Below, in pieces: positions 10,701 to 23,865 of a stretch of DNA of 64,000 nucleotides. The stretch's first letter is position 1; each line of letters begins with the position of its first letter. The notes beneath the pieces were generated by a model. It ran no database searches and had not been told where the DNA came from. It worked only from the letters and a program-made list of their open reading frames with translations. The stretch is from NCBI GenBank assembly GCA_964057225.1, contig OZ059899.1, positions 3,348,001-3,412,000 of the forward strand, given 5' to 3'. The position numbers were made by a program, and so were the translations under genes. This DNA comes from Auanema rhodensis (lineage: Eukaryota; Nematoda; Chromadorea; Rhabditida; Rhabditidae).

Positions 10701-11582
10701 GTCGATCTGTGTTATCAGATTTGCGCTAGCTTAAAAATGCACCGAGATATCAACTGATATAAGTTCACACATATATACCCGATTTTCACCCTGAAGAATT
10801 AATTTTTTCGTTAAATAACCTTGTCCATCGTTTTTGTCTTAAAAAATAGAATCATAAAACATCTACTTTTTGCTAAATTATTTTGAAATTTTTCGAAAAA
10901 ATTTTTGTCAAAATGTTTTTGGAAGCAATGTTGAGTGTACATGGAAACTCAACATACACTAATGCATCATTTTTCAAACGATCATAACTAATTTTTGTAT
11001 TAAGCGTTTCTCAATGTAGTATAGTGGATTCGATGCGGATTTTCAAGCTGCGTCGATCTGTGTTATCAGATTTGCGCTAGCTTAAAAATGCACCGAGATA
11101 TCAACTGATATAAGTTCACACATATATACCCGATTTTCACCCTGAAGAATTAATTTTTTCGTTAAATAACCTTGTCCATCGTTTTTGTCTTAAAAAATAG
11201 AATCTAAAAACATCTACTTTTTGCTAAGTTATTTTGAAATTTTTCGAAAAAATTTTTGTCAAAATGTTTTTGGAAGCAATGTTGAGTGTACATGGAAACT
11301 CAACATACACTAATGCATCATTTTTCAAACGATCATAACTAATTTTTGTATTAAGCGTTTCTCAATGTAGTATAGTGCATTCGATGCGGATTTTCAAGCT
11401 GCGTCGATCTGTGTTATCAGATTTGCGCTAGCTTAAAAATGCACCGAGATATCAACTGATATAAGTTCACACATATATACCCGATTTTCACCCTGAAGAA
11501 TTAATTTTTTCGTTAAATAACCTTGTCCATCGTTTTTGTCTTGAAAAATAGAATCTTAAAACATCTACTTTTTGCTAAATTA
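7722..11582. repeat. Higher-order repeat unit 2 (11 monomers, 3861 bp)
   Basis: The monomers run a (7722), b (8073), c (8424), d (8775), e (9126), f (9477), g (9828), then a second e-f-g (10179, 10530, 10881) and h (11232). It has the same length as unit 1, but an e-f-g triplet takes the place of i-j-k. This is what unequal exchange between e-f-g segments would produce. Monomer 9126 has a private change (gtcaaataacc) and 10881 has gtggattcg. Confidence 0.85.
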
Positions 11583-14500
11583 TTTTGAAATTTTTCGAAA
11601 AAATTTTTGTCAAAATGTTTTTGGAAGCAATGTTGAGTGTACATGGAAACTCAACATATACTAATGCATCATTTTTCAAACGATCATAACTAATTTTTGT
11701 ATCAAGTGTTTCTCAATGTAGTATAGTGCATTCGATGCGGATTTTTAAGCTGCGTCGATCTGTGTTATCAGATTTGCGCTAGCTTAAAAATGCACCGAGA
11801 TATCAACTGATATAAGTTCACACTTATATCCTCGATTTTCACCCTGAATAATTAATTTTTTCGTTGAATAACATTGTCTATCGTCTTTGCCTTGAGAAAT
11901 GGAATCTAAAAACATCTACTTTTTGCTAAATTATTTTGAAATTTTTTGAAAAAATTTTTGTCAAAATGTTTTTGGAAGCAATGTTGAGTGTACATGGAAA
12001 CTCAACATACACTAATGCATCATTTTTCAAACGATGATAACTAATTTTTGTATTAAGCGTTTCTCAATGTAGTATAGTGCATTCGATGCGGATTTTTAAG
12101 CTGCGTCGATCTGTGTTATCAGATTTGCGCTAGCTTAAAAATGCACCGAGATATCAACTGATATAAGTTCACACTTATATCCTCGATTTTCACCCTGAAT
12201 AATTAATTTTTTCGTTGAATAACATTGTCTATCGTCTTTGCCTTGAGAAATGGAATCTAAAAACATCTACTTTTTGCTAAATTATTTTGAAATTTTTCGA
12301 ATAAATTTTTGTCAAAATGTTTTTGGAAGCAATGTTGAGTGTACATGGAAACTCAACATACACTAATGCATCATTTTTCAAACGATCATAACTAATTTTT
12401 GTATTAAGCGTTTCTCAATGTAGTATAGTGCATTCGATGCGGATTTTTAAGCTGCTTCGATCTGTGTTATCAGATTTGCGCTAGCTTAAAAATGCACCGA
12501 GATATCAACTGATATAAGTTCACACTTATATCCTCGATTTTCACCCTGAAGAAATAATTTTTTCGTTGAATAACATTGTCCATCGTCTTTGCCTTGAAAA
12601 AAGGAATCTAAAAACATCTACTTTTTGCTAAATTATTTTAAATTTTTCGAAAAAATTTTTGTCAAAATGTTTTTGGAAGCAATGTTGAGTGTACATGGAA
12701 ACTCAACATACACTAATGCATCATTTTTCAAACGATCATAACTAATTTTTGTATCAAGTGTTTCTCAATGTAGTATAGTGCATTCGATGCGGATTTTTAA
12801 GCTGCGTCGATCTGTGTTATCAGATTTGCGCTAGCTTAAAAATGCACCGAGATATCAACTGATATAAGTTCACACTTATATCCTCGATTTTCACCCTGAA
12901 TAATTAATTTTTTCGTTGAATAACATTGTCTATCGTCTTTGCCTTGAGAAATGGAATCTAAAAACATCTACTTTTTGCTAAATTATTTTGAAATTTTTTG
13001 AAAAAATTTTTGTCAAAATGTTTTTGGAAGCAATGTTGAGTGTACATGGAAACTCAACATACACTAATGCATCATTTTTCAAACGATGATAACTAATTTT
13101 TGTATTAAGTGTTTCTCAATGTAGTATAGTGCATTCGATGCGGATTTTTAAGCTGCTTCGATCTGTGTTATCAGATTTGCGCTAGCTTAAAAATGCACCG
13201 AGATATCAACTGATATAAGTTCACACTTATATCCTCGATTTTCACCCTGAAGAAATAATTTTTTCGTTGAATAACATTGTCCATCGTCTTTGCCTTGAAA
13301 AAAGGAATCTAAAAACATCTACTTTTTGCTAAATTATTTTGAAATTTTTCGAAAAAATTTTTGTCAAAATGTTTTTGGAAGCAATGTTGAGTGTACATGG
13401 AAACTCAACATACACTAATGCATCATTTTTCAAACGATCATAACTAATTTTTGTATTAAGCGTTTCTCAATGTAGTATAGTGCATTCGATGCGGATTTTT
13501 AAGCTGCGTCGATCTGTGTTATCAGATTTGCGCTAGCTTAAAAATGCACCGAGATATCAACTGATATAAGTTCACACTTATATCCTCGATTTTCACCCTG
13601 AAGAATTAATTTTTTCGTTGAATAACATTGTCCATCGTCTTTGCCTTGAAAAATGGAATCTAAAAACATCTACTTTTTGCTAAATTATTTTGAAATTTTT
13701 CGAAAAAATTTTTGTCAAAATGTTTTTGGAAGCAATGTTGAGTGTACATGGAAACTCAACATACACTAATGCATCATTTTTCAAACGATCATAACTAATT
13801 TTTGTATTAAGCGTTTCTCAATGTAGTATAGTGCATTCGATGCGGATTTTCAAGCTGCGTCGATCTGTGTTATCAGATTTGCGCTAGCTTAAAAATGCAC
13901 CGAGATATCAACTGATATAAGTTCACACATATATACCCGATTTTCACCCTGAAGAATTAATTTTTTCGTTAAATAACCTTGTCCATCGTTTTTGTCTTAA
14001 AAAATAGAATCTAAAAACATCTACTTTTTGCTAAATTATTTTGAAATTTTTCGAAAAAATTTTTGTCAAAATGTTTTTGGAAGCAATGTTGAGTGTACAT
14101 GGAAACTCAACATACACTAATGCATCATTTTTCAAACGATCATAACTAATTTTTGTATTAAGCGTTTCTCAATGTAGTATAGTGCATTCGATGCGGATTT
14201 TCAAGCTGCGTCGATCTGTGTTATCAGATTTGCGCTAGCTTAAAAATGCACCGAGATATCAACTGATATAAGTTCACACATATATACCCGATTTTCACCC
14301 TGAAGAATTAATTTTTTCGTTAAATAACCTTGTCCATCGTCTTTGTCTTGAAAAATAGAATCTAAAAACATCTACTTTTTGCTAAATTATTTTGAAATTT
14401 TTCGAAAAAATTTTTGTCAAAATGTTTTTGGAAGCAATGTTGAGTGTACATGGAAACTCAACATACACTAATGCATCATTTTTCAAACGATCATAACTAA

Positions 14501-15442
14501 TTTTTGTATCAAGTGTTTCTCAATGTAGTATAGTGCATTCGATGCGGATTTTTAAGCTGCGTCGATCTGTGTTATCAGATTTGCGCTAGCTTAAAAATGC
14601 ACCGAGATATCAACTGATATAAGTTCACACATATATACCCGATTTTCACCCTGAAGAATTAATTTTTTCGTTAAATAACCTTGTCCATCGTTTTTGTCTT
14701 AAAAAATAGAATCATAAAACATCTACTTTTTGCTAAATTATTTTGAAATTTTTCGAAAAAATTTTTGTCAAAATGTTTTTGGAAGCAATGTTGAGTGTAC
14801 ATGGAAACTCAACATACACTAATGCATCATTTTTCAAACGATCATAACTAATTTTTGTATTAAGCGTTTCTCAATGTAGTATAGTGCATTCGATGCGGAT
14901 TTTCAAGCTGCGTCGATCTGTGTTATCAGATTTGCGCTAGCTTAAAAATGCACCGAGATATCAACTGATATAAGTTCACACATATATACCCGATTTTCAC
15001 CCTGAAGAATTAATTTTTTCGTTAAATAACCTTGTCCATCGTTTTTGTCTTAAAAAATAGAATCTAAAAACATCTACTTTTTGCTAAGTTATTTTGAAAT
15101 TTTTCGAAAAAATTTTTGTCAAAATGTTTTTGGAAGCAATGTTGAGTGTACATGGAAACTCAACATACACTAATGCATCATTTTTCAAACGATCATAACT
15201 AATTTTTGTATTAAGCGTTTCTCAATGTAGTATAGTGCATTCGATGCGGATTTTCAAGCTGCGTCGATCTGTGTTATCAGATTTGCGCTAGCTTAAAAAT
15301 GCACCGAGATATCAACTGATATAAGTTCACACATATATACCCGATTTTCACCCTGAAGAATTAATTTTTTCGTTAAATAACCTTGTCCATCGTTTTTGTC
15401 TTGAAAAATAGAATCTTAAAACATCTACTTTTTGCTAAATTA
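11583..15442. repeat. Higher-order repeat unit 3 (11 monomers, 3860 bp)
   Basis: It begins a (11583), b' (11934: ttttttgaa and gatgataac, but taagcg, cgtcg and gaataatt), b'' (12285: cgaataaat, gcttcg, gaagaaataa). A complete a-h series follows: a (12636), b (12986), c (13337), d (13688), e (14039), f (14390), g (14741), h (15092). Monomer 12636 is one base short at its start (ttttaaattt). The b'/b'' pair looks like a b monomer whose halves were split and redistributed between two units: b' has the b-type front and b'' has the b-type rear. Confidence 0.85.
12636..12985. repeat. 350-bp 'a' monomer with a one-base deletion near its start
   Basis: This monomer begins ttttaaattt instead of ttttgaaattt, which removes one base. 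Its body is the 'a' type (tatcaagtg, A, gaataatt). The same shortened start heads monomer 16496 with a B body. A one-substitution relative (ttttgaattt) heads monomer 40361 with a plain A body. All three directly follow a b'' monomer. Confidence 0.88.
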
Positions 15443-16495
15443 TTTTGAAATTTTTCGAAAAAATTTTTGTCAAAATGTTTTTGGAAGCAATGTTGAGTGT
15501 ACATGGAAACTCAACATATACTAATGCATCATTTTTCAAACGATCATAACTAATTTTTGTATCAAGTGTTTCTCAATGTAGTATAGTGCATTCGATGCGG
15601 ATTTTTAAGCTGCGTCGATCTGTGTTATCAGATTTGCGCTAGCTTAAAAATGCACCGAGATATCAACTGATATAAGTTCACACTTATATCCTCGATTTTC
15701 ACCCTGAATAATTAATTTTTTCGTTGAATAACATTGTCTATCGTCTTTGCCTTGAGAAATGGAATCTAAAAACATCTACTTTTTGCTAAATTATTTTGAA
15801 ATTTTTTGAAAAAATTTTTGTCAAAATGTTTTTGGAAGCAATGTTGAGTGTACATGGAAACTCAACATACACTAATGCATCATTTTTCAAACGATGATAA
15901 CTAATTTTTGTATTAAGCGTTTCTCAATGTAGTATAGTGCATTCGATGCGGATTTTTAAGCTGCGTCGATCTGTGTTATCAGATTTGCGCTAGCTTAAAA
16001 ATGCACCGAGATATCAACTGATATAAGTTCACACTTATATCCTCGATTTTCACCCTGAATAATTAATTTTTTCGTTGAATAACATTGTCTATCGTCTTTG
16101 CCTTGAGAAATGGAATCTAAAAACATCTACTTTTTGCTAAATTATTTTGAAATTTTTCGAATAAATTTTTGTCAAAATGTTTTTGGAAGCAATGTTGAGT
16201 GTACATGGAAACTCAACATACACTAATGCATCATTTTTCAAACGATCATAACTAATTTTTGTATTAAGCGTTTCTCAATGTAGTATAGTGCATTCGATGC
16301 GGATTTTTAAGCTGCTTCGATCTGTGTTATCAGATTTGCGCTAGCTTAAAAATGCACCGAGATATCAACTGATATAAGTTCACACTTATATCCTCGATTT
16401 TCACCCTGAAGAAATAATTTTTTCGTTGAATAACATTGTCCATCGTCTTTGCCTTGAAAAAAGGAATCTAAAAACATCTACTTTTTGCTAAATTA
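15443..16495. repeat. Truncated fourth repeat unit: a, b', b''
   Basis: The three monomers a (15443), b' (15794) and b'' (16145) repeat the opening of unit 3, 3860 bp upstream. They share the same rare variants, including gatgataac, cgaataaat and gcttcg. The a-h series that should follow is absent: the array passes directly into type B monomers at 16496. The same a-b'-b'' module occurs at 39308-40360. Confidence 0.85.
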
Positions 16496-16845
16496 TTTTA
16501 AATTTTTCGAAAAAATTTTTGTCAAAATGTTTTTGGAAGCAATGTTGAGTGTACATGGAAACTCAACATACACTAATGCATCATTTTTCAAACGATCATA
16601 ACTAATTTTTGTATTAAGCGTTTCTCAATGTAGTATAGTGCATTCGATGCGGATTTTCAAGCTGCGTCGATCTGTGTTATCAGATTTGCGCTAGCTTAAA
16701 AATGCACCGAGATATCAACTGATATAAGTTCACACATATATACCCGATTTTCACCCTGAAGAATTAATTTTTTCGTTAAATAACCTTGTCCATCGTTTTT
16801 GTCTTAAAAAATAGAATCTAAAAACATCTACTTTTTGCTAAATTA
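16496..16845. repeat. Fused 350-bp monomer: short start joined to a type B body
   Basis: It starts with the one-base-short ttttaaattt seen after b'' at 12636, but continues as a 'd/g' type B monomer (ttttcaag, catatatacccg, cttaaaaaatag). In the second copy at 40361 the short start belongs to a plain type A monomer, and the B body follows in the next unit (40711). The simplest reading is an exchange within the front half of the monomer that removed one full unit. The breakpoint must lie after the deletion (offset about 5-8) and before T164C. Confidence 0.75.
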
Positions 16846-19800
16846 TTTTGAAATTTTTCGAAAAAATTTTTGTCAAAATGTTTTTGGAAGCAATGTTGAG
16901 TGTACATGGAAACTCAACATACACTAATGCATCATTTTTCAAACGATCATAACTAATTTTTGTATTAAGCGTTTCTCAATGTAGTATAGTGCATTCGATG
17001 CGGATTTTCAAGCTGCGTCGATCTGTGTTATCAGATTTGCGCTAGCTTAAAAATGCACCGAGATATCAACTGATATAAGTTCACACATATATACCCGATT
17101 TTCACCCTGAAGAATTAATTTTTTCGTTAAATAACCTTGTCCATCGTCTTTGTCTTGAAAAATAGAATCTAAAAACATCTACTTTTTGCTAAATTATTTT
17201 GAAATTTTTCGAAAAAATTTTTGTCAAAATGTTTTTGGAAGCAATGTTGAGTGTACATGGAAACTCAACATACACTAATGCATCATTTTTCAAACGATCA
17301 TAACTAATTTTTGTATCAAGTGTTTCTCAATGTAGTATAGTGCATTCGATGCGGATTTTTAAGCTGCGTCGATCTGTGTTATCAGATTTGCGCTAGCTTA
17401 AAAATGCACCGAGATATCAACTGATATAAGTTCACACATATATACCCGATTTTCACCCTGAAGAATTAATTTTTTCGTTAAATAACCTTGTCCATCGTTT
17501 TTGTCTTAAAAAATAGAATCATAAAACATCTACTTTTTGCTAAATTATTCTGAAATTTTTCGAAAAAATTTTTGTCAAAATGTTTTTGGAAGCAATGTTG
17601 AGTGTACATGGAAACTCAACATACACTAATGCATCATTTTTCAAACGATCATAACTAATTTTTGTATTAAGCGTTTCTCAATGTAGTATAGTGCATTCGA
17701 TGCGGATTTTCAAGCTGCGTCGATCTGTGTTATCAGATTTGCGCTAGCTTAAAAATGCACCGAGATATCAACTGATATAAGTTCACACATATATACCCGA
17801 TTTTCACCCTGAAGAATTAATTTTTTCGTTAAATAACCTTGTCCATCGTTTTTGTCTTAAAAAATAGAATCTAAAAACATCTACTTTTTGCTAAATTATT
17901 TTGAAATTTTTCGAAAAAATTTTTGTCAAAATGTTTTTGGAAGCAATGTTGAGTGTACATGGAAACTCAACATACACTAATGCATCATTTTTCAAACGAT
18001 CATAACTAATTTTTGTATTAAGCGTTTCTCAATGTAGTATAGTGCATTCGATGCGGATTTTCAAGCTGCGTCGATCTGTGTTATCAGATTTGCGCTAGCT
18101 TAAAAATGCACCGAGATATCAACTGATATAAGTTCACACATATATACCCGATTTTCACCCTGAAGAATTAATTTTTTCGTTAAATAACCTTGTCCATCGT
18201 CTTTGTCTTGAAAAATAAAATCTAAAAACATCTACTTTTTGCTAAATTATTTTGAAATTTTTCGAAAAAATTTTTGTCAAAATGTTTTTGGAAGCAATGT
18301 TGAGTATACATGGAAACTCAACATATACTAATGCATCATTTTTCAAACGATCATAACTAATTTTTGTATCAAGTGTTTCTCAATGTAGTATAGTGCATTC
18401 GATGCGGATTTTCAAGCTGCGTCGATCTGTGTTATCAGATTTGCGCTAGCTTAAAAATGCACCGAGATATCAACTGATATAAGTTCACACATATATACCC
18501 GATTTTCACCCTGAAGAATTAATTTTTTCGTTAAATAACCTTGTCCATCGTTTTTGTCTTAAAAAATAGAATCTAAAAACATCTACTTTTTGCTAAATTA
18601 TTTTGAAATTTTTCGAAAAAATTTTTGTCAAAATGTTTTTGGAAGCAATGTTGAGTGTACATGGAAACTCAACATACACTAATGCATCATTTTTCAAACG
18701 ATCATAACTAATTTTTGTATTAAGCGTTTCTCAATGTAGTATAGTGCATTCGATGCGGATTTTCAAGCTGCGTCGATCTGTGTTATCAGATTTGCGCTAG
18801 CTTAAAAATGCACCGAGATATCAACTGATATAAGTTCACACATATATACCCGATTTTCACCCTGAAGAATTAATTTTTTCGTTAAATAACCTTGTCCATC
18901 GTCTTTGTCTTGAAAAATAGAATCTAAAAACATCTACTTTTTGCTAAATTATTCTGAAATTTTTCGAAAAAATTTTTGTCAAAATGTTTTTGGAAGCAAT
19001 GTTGAGTGTACATGGAAACTCAACATACACTAATGCATCATTTTTCAAACGATCATAACTAATTTTTGTATCAAGTGTTTCTCAATGTAGTATAGTGCAT
19101 TCGATGCGGATTTTTAAGCTGCGTCGATCTGTGTTATCAGATTTGCGCTAGCTTAAAAATGCACCGAGATATCAACTGATATAAGTTCACACATATATAC
19201 CCGATTTTCACCCTGAAGAATTAATTTTTTCGTTAAATAACCTTGTCCATCGTTTTTGTCTTAAAAAATAGAATCATAAAACATCTACTTTTTGCTAAAT
19301 TATTTTGAAATTTTTCGAAAAAATTTTTGTCAAAATGTTTTTGGAAGCAATGTTGAGTGTACATGGAAACTCAACATACACTAATGCATCATTTTTCAAA
19401 CGATCATAACTAATTTTTGTATTAAGCGTTTCTCAATGTAGTATAGTGCATTCGATGCGGATTTTCAAGCTGCGTCGATCTGTGTTATCAGATTTGCGCT
19501 AGCTTAAAAATGCACCGAGATATCAACTGATATAAGTTCACACATATATACCCGATTTTCACCCTGAAGAATTAATTTTTTCGTTAAATAACCTTGTCCA
19601 TCGTTTTTGTCTTAAAAAATAGAATCTAAAAACATCTACTTTTTGCTAAATTATTTTGAAATTTTTCGAAAAAATTTTTGTCAAAATGTTTTTGGAAGCA
19701 ATGTTGAGTGTACATGGAAACTCAACATACACTAATGCATCATTTTTCAAACGATCATAACTAATTTTTGTATTAAGCGTTTCTCAATGTAGTATAGTGC

Positions 19801-22800
19801 ATTCGATGCGGATTTTCAAGCTGCGTCGATCTGTGTTATCAGATTTGCGCTAGCTTAAAAATGCACCGAGATATCAACTGATATAAGTTCACACATATAT
19901 ACCCGATTTTCACCCTGAAGAATTAATTTTTTCGTTAAATAACCTTGTCCATCGTTTTTGTCTTAAAAAATTGAATCTAAAAACATCTACTTTTTGCTAA
20001 ATTATTTTGAAATTTTTCGAAAAAATTTTTGTCAAAATGTTTTTGGAAGCAATGTTGAGTGTACATGGAAACTCAACATACACTAATGCATCATTTTTCA
20101 AACGATCATAACTAATTTTTGTATCAAGTGTTTCTCAATGTAGTATAGTGCATTCGATGCGGATTTTTAAGCTGCGTCGATCTGTGTTATCAGATTTGCG
20201 CTAGCTTAAAAATGCACCGAGATATCAACTGATATAAGTTCACACATATATACCCGATTTTCACCCTGAAGAATTAATTTTTTCGTTAAATAACCTTGTC
20301 CATCGTTTTTGTCTTAAAAAATAGAATCTAAAAACATCTACTTTTTGCTAAATTATTTTGAAATTTTTCGAAAAAATTTTTGTCAAAATGTTTTTGGAAG
20401 CAATGTTGAGTGTACATGGAAACTCAACATACACTAATGCATCATTTTTCAAACGATCATAACTAATTTTTGTATTAAGCGTTTCTCAATGTAGTATAGT
20501 GCATTCGATGCGGATTTTCAAGCTGCGTCGATCTGTGTTATCAGATTTGCGCTAGCTTAAAAATGCACCGAGATATCAACTGATATAAGTTCACACATAT
20601 ATACCCGATTTTCACCCTGAAGAATTAATTTTTTCGTTAAATAACCTTGTCCATCGTTTTTGTCTTAAAAAATAGAATCTAAAAACATCTACTTTTTGCT
20701 AAATTATTTTGAAATTTTTCGAAAAAATTTTTGTCAAAATGTTTTTGGAAGCAATGTTGAGTGTACATGGAAACTCAACATACACTAATGCATCATTTTT
20801 CAAACGATCATAACTAATTTTTGTATCAAGTGTTTCTCAATGTAGTATAGTGCATTCGATGCGGATTTTTAAGCTGCGTCGATCTGTGTTATCAGATTTG
20901 CGCTAGCTTAAAAATGCACCGAGATATCAACTGATATAAGTTCACACATATATACCCGATTTTCACCCTGAAGAATTAATTTTTTCGTTAAATAACCTTG
21001 TCCATCGTTTTTGTCTTAAAAAATAGAATCATAAAACATCTACTTTTTGCTAAATTATTTTGAAATTTTTCGAAAAAATTTTTGTCAAAATGTTTTTGGA
21101 AGCAATGTTGAGTGTACATGGAAACTCAACATACACTAATGCATCATTTTTCAAACGATCATAACTAATTTTTGTATTAAGCGTTTCTCAATGTAGTATA
21201 GTGCATTCGATGCGGATTTTCAAGCTGCGTCGATCTGTGTTATCAGATTTGCGCTAGCTTAAAAATGCACCGAGATATCAACTGATATAAGTTCACACAT
21301 ATATACCCGATTTTCACCCTGAAGAATTAATTTTTTCGTTAAATAACCTTGTCCATCGTTTTTGTCTTAAAAAATAGAATCTAAAAACATCTACTTTTTG
21401 CTAAATTATTTTGAAATTTTTCGAAAAAATTTTTGTCAAAATGTTTTTGGAAGCAATGTTGAGTGTACATGGAAACTCAACATACACTAATGCATCATTT
21501 TTCAAACGATCATAACTAATTTTTGTATCAAGTGTTTCTCAATGTAGTATAGTGCATTCGATGCGGATTTTTAAGCTGCGTCGATCTGTGTTATCAGATT
21601 TGCGCTAGCTTAAAAATGCACCGAGATATCAACTGATATAAGTTCACACATATATACCCGATTTTCACCCTGAAGAATTAATTTTTTCGTTAAATAACCT
21701 TGTCCATCGTTTTTGTCTTAAAAAATAGAATCTAAAAACATCTACTTTTTGCTAAATTATTTTGAAATTTTTCGAAAAAATTTTTGTCAAAATGTTTTTG
21801 GAAGCAATGTTGAGTGTACATGGAAACTCAACATACACTAATGCATCATTTTTCAAACGATCATAACTAATTTTTGTATCAAGTGTTTCTCAATGTAGTA
21901 TAGTGCATTCGATGCGGATTTTTAAGCTGCGTCGATCTGTGTTATCAGATTTGCGCTAGCTTAAAAATGCACCGAGATATCAACTGATATAAGTTCACAC
22001 ATATATACCCGATTTTCACCCTGAAGAATTAATTTTTTCGTTAAATAACCTTGTCCATCGTTTTTGTCTTAAAAAATAGAATCATAAAACATCTACTTTT
22101 TGCTAAATTATTTTGAAATTTTTCGAAAAAATTTTTGTCAAAATGTTTTTGGAAGCAATGTTGAGTGTACATGGAAACTCAACATACACTAATGCATCAT
22201 TTTTCAAACGATCATAACTAATTTTTGTATTAAGCGTTTCTCAATGTAGTATAGTGCATTCGATGCGGATTTTCAAGCTGCGTCGATCTGTGTTATCAGA
22301 TTTGCGCTAGCTTAAAAATGCACCGAGATATCAACTGATATAAGTTCACACATATATACCCGATTTTCACCCTGAAGAATTAATTTTTTCGTTAAATAAC
22401 CTTGTCCATCGTTTTTGTCTTAAAAAATAGAATCTAAAAACATCTACTTTTTGCTAAATTATTTTGAAATTTTTCGAAAAAATTTTTGTCAAAATGTTTT
22501 TGGAAGCAATGTTGAGTGTACATGGAAACTCAACATACACTAATGCATCATTTTTCAAACGATCATAACTAATTTTTGTATTAAGCGTTTCTCAATGTAG
22601 TATAGTGCATTCGATGCGGATTTTCAAGCTGCGTCGATCTGTGTTATCAGATTTGCGCTAGCTTAAAAATGCACCGAGATATCAACTGATATAAGTTCAC
22701 ACATATATACCCGATTTTCACCCTGAAGAATTAATTTTTTCGTTAAATAACCTTGTCCATCGTTTTTGTCTTAAAAAATAGAATCTAAAAACATCTACTT

Positions 22801-23865
22801 TTTGCTAAATTATTTTGAAATTTTTCGAAAAAATTTTTGTCAAAATGTTTTTGGAAGCAATGTTGAGTGTACATGGAAACTCAACATACACTAATGCATC
22901 ATTTTTCAAACGATCATAACTAATTTTTGTATCAAGTGTTTCTCAATGTAGTATAGTGCATTCGATGCGGATTTTTAAGCTGCGTCGATCTGTGTTATCA
23001 GATTTGCGCTAGCTTAAAAATGCACCGAGATATCAACTGATATAAGTTCACACATATATACCCGATTTTCACCCTGAAGAATTAATTTTTTCGTTAAATA
23101 ACCTTGTCCATCGTTTTTGTCTTAAAAAATAGAATCTAAAAACATCTACTTTTTGCTAAATTATTTTGAAATTTTTCGAAAAAATTTTTGTCAAAATGTT
23201 TTTGGAAGCAATGTTGAGTGTACATGGAAACTCAACATACACTAATGCATCATTTTTCAAACGATCATAACTAATTTTTGTATTAAGCGTTTCTCAATGT
23301 AGTATAGTGCATTCGATGCGGATTTTCAAGCTGCGTCGATCTGTGTTATCAGATTTGCGCTAGCTTAAAAATGCACCGAGATATCAACTGATATAAGTTC
23401 ACACATATATACCCGATTTTCACCCTGAAGAATTAATTTTTTCGTTAAATAACCTTGTCCATCGTTTTTGTCTTAAAAGATAGAATCTAAAAACATCTAC
23501 TTTTTGCTAAATTATTTTGAAATTTTTCGAAAAAATTTTTGTCAAAATGTTTTTGGAAGCAATGTTGAGTGTACATGGAAACTCAACATACACTAATGCA
23601 TCATTTTTCAAACGATCATAACTAATTTTTGTATTAAGCGTTTCTCAATGTAGTATAGTGCATTCGATGCGGATTTTCAAGCTGCGTCGATCTGTGTTAT
23701 CAGATTTGCGCTAGCTTAAAAATGCACCGAGATATCAACTGATATAAGTTCACACATATATACCCGATTTTCACCCTGAAGAATTAATTTTTTCGTTAAA
23801 TAACCTTGTCCATCGTCTTTGTCTTGAAAAATAAAATCTAAAAACATCTACTTTTTGCTAAATTA
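16846..23865. repeat. First type B block, 20 monomers
   Basis: All monomers from 16846 to 23515 are type B. They mix the f kind (tatcaagtg, ggatttttaag; e.g. 17197, 18952, 20005, 20707, 21409, 21760, 22813) with the g kind (taagcg, ggattttcaag; e.g. 17548, 19303, 20356, 21058, 22111, 22462, 23164). Landmarks are attattctg boundaries at 17548 and 18952, gttgagtatac in 18250, ttgaatc in 19654, aaaagatag in 23164 and gaaaaataaaatc in 17899 and 23515. f and g often alternate, but no unit of constant length runs through the block. Its first part is matched by 41062-42816. Confidence 0.85.

Noticed and set aside
12636-12985. Single-base deletions as simple sequencing errors
   Set aside because: The deletions at 2107/34746 and at 12636/16496 recur with the same linked variants, so they are likely real or copied with the block. 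Only 26323, in a T run, remains suspect.
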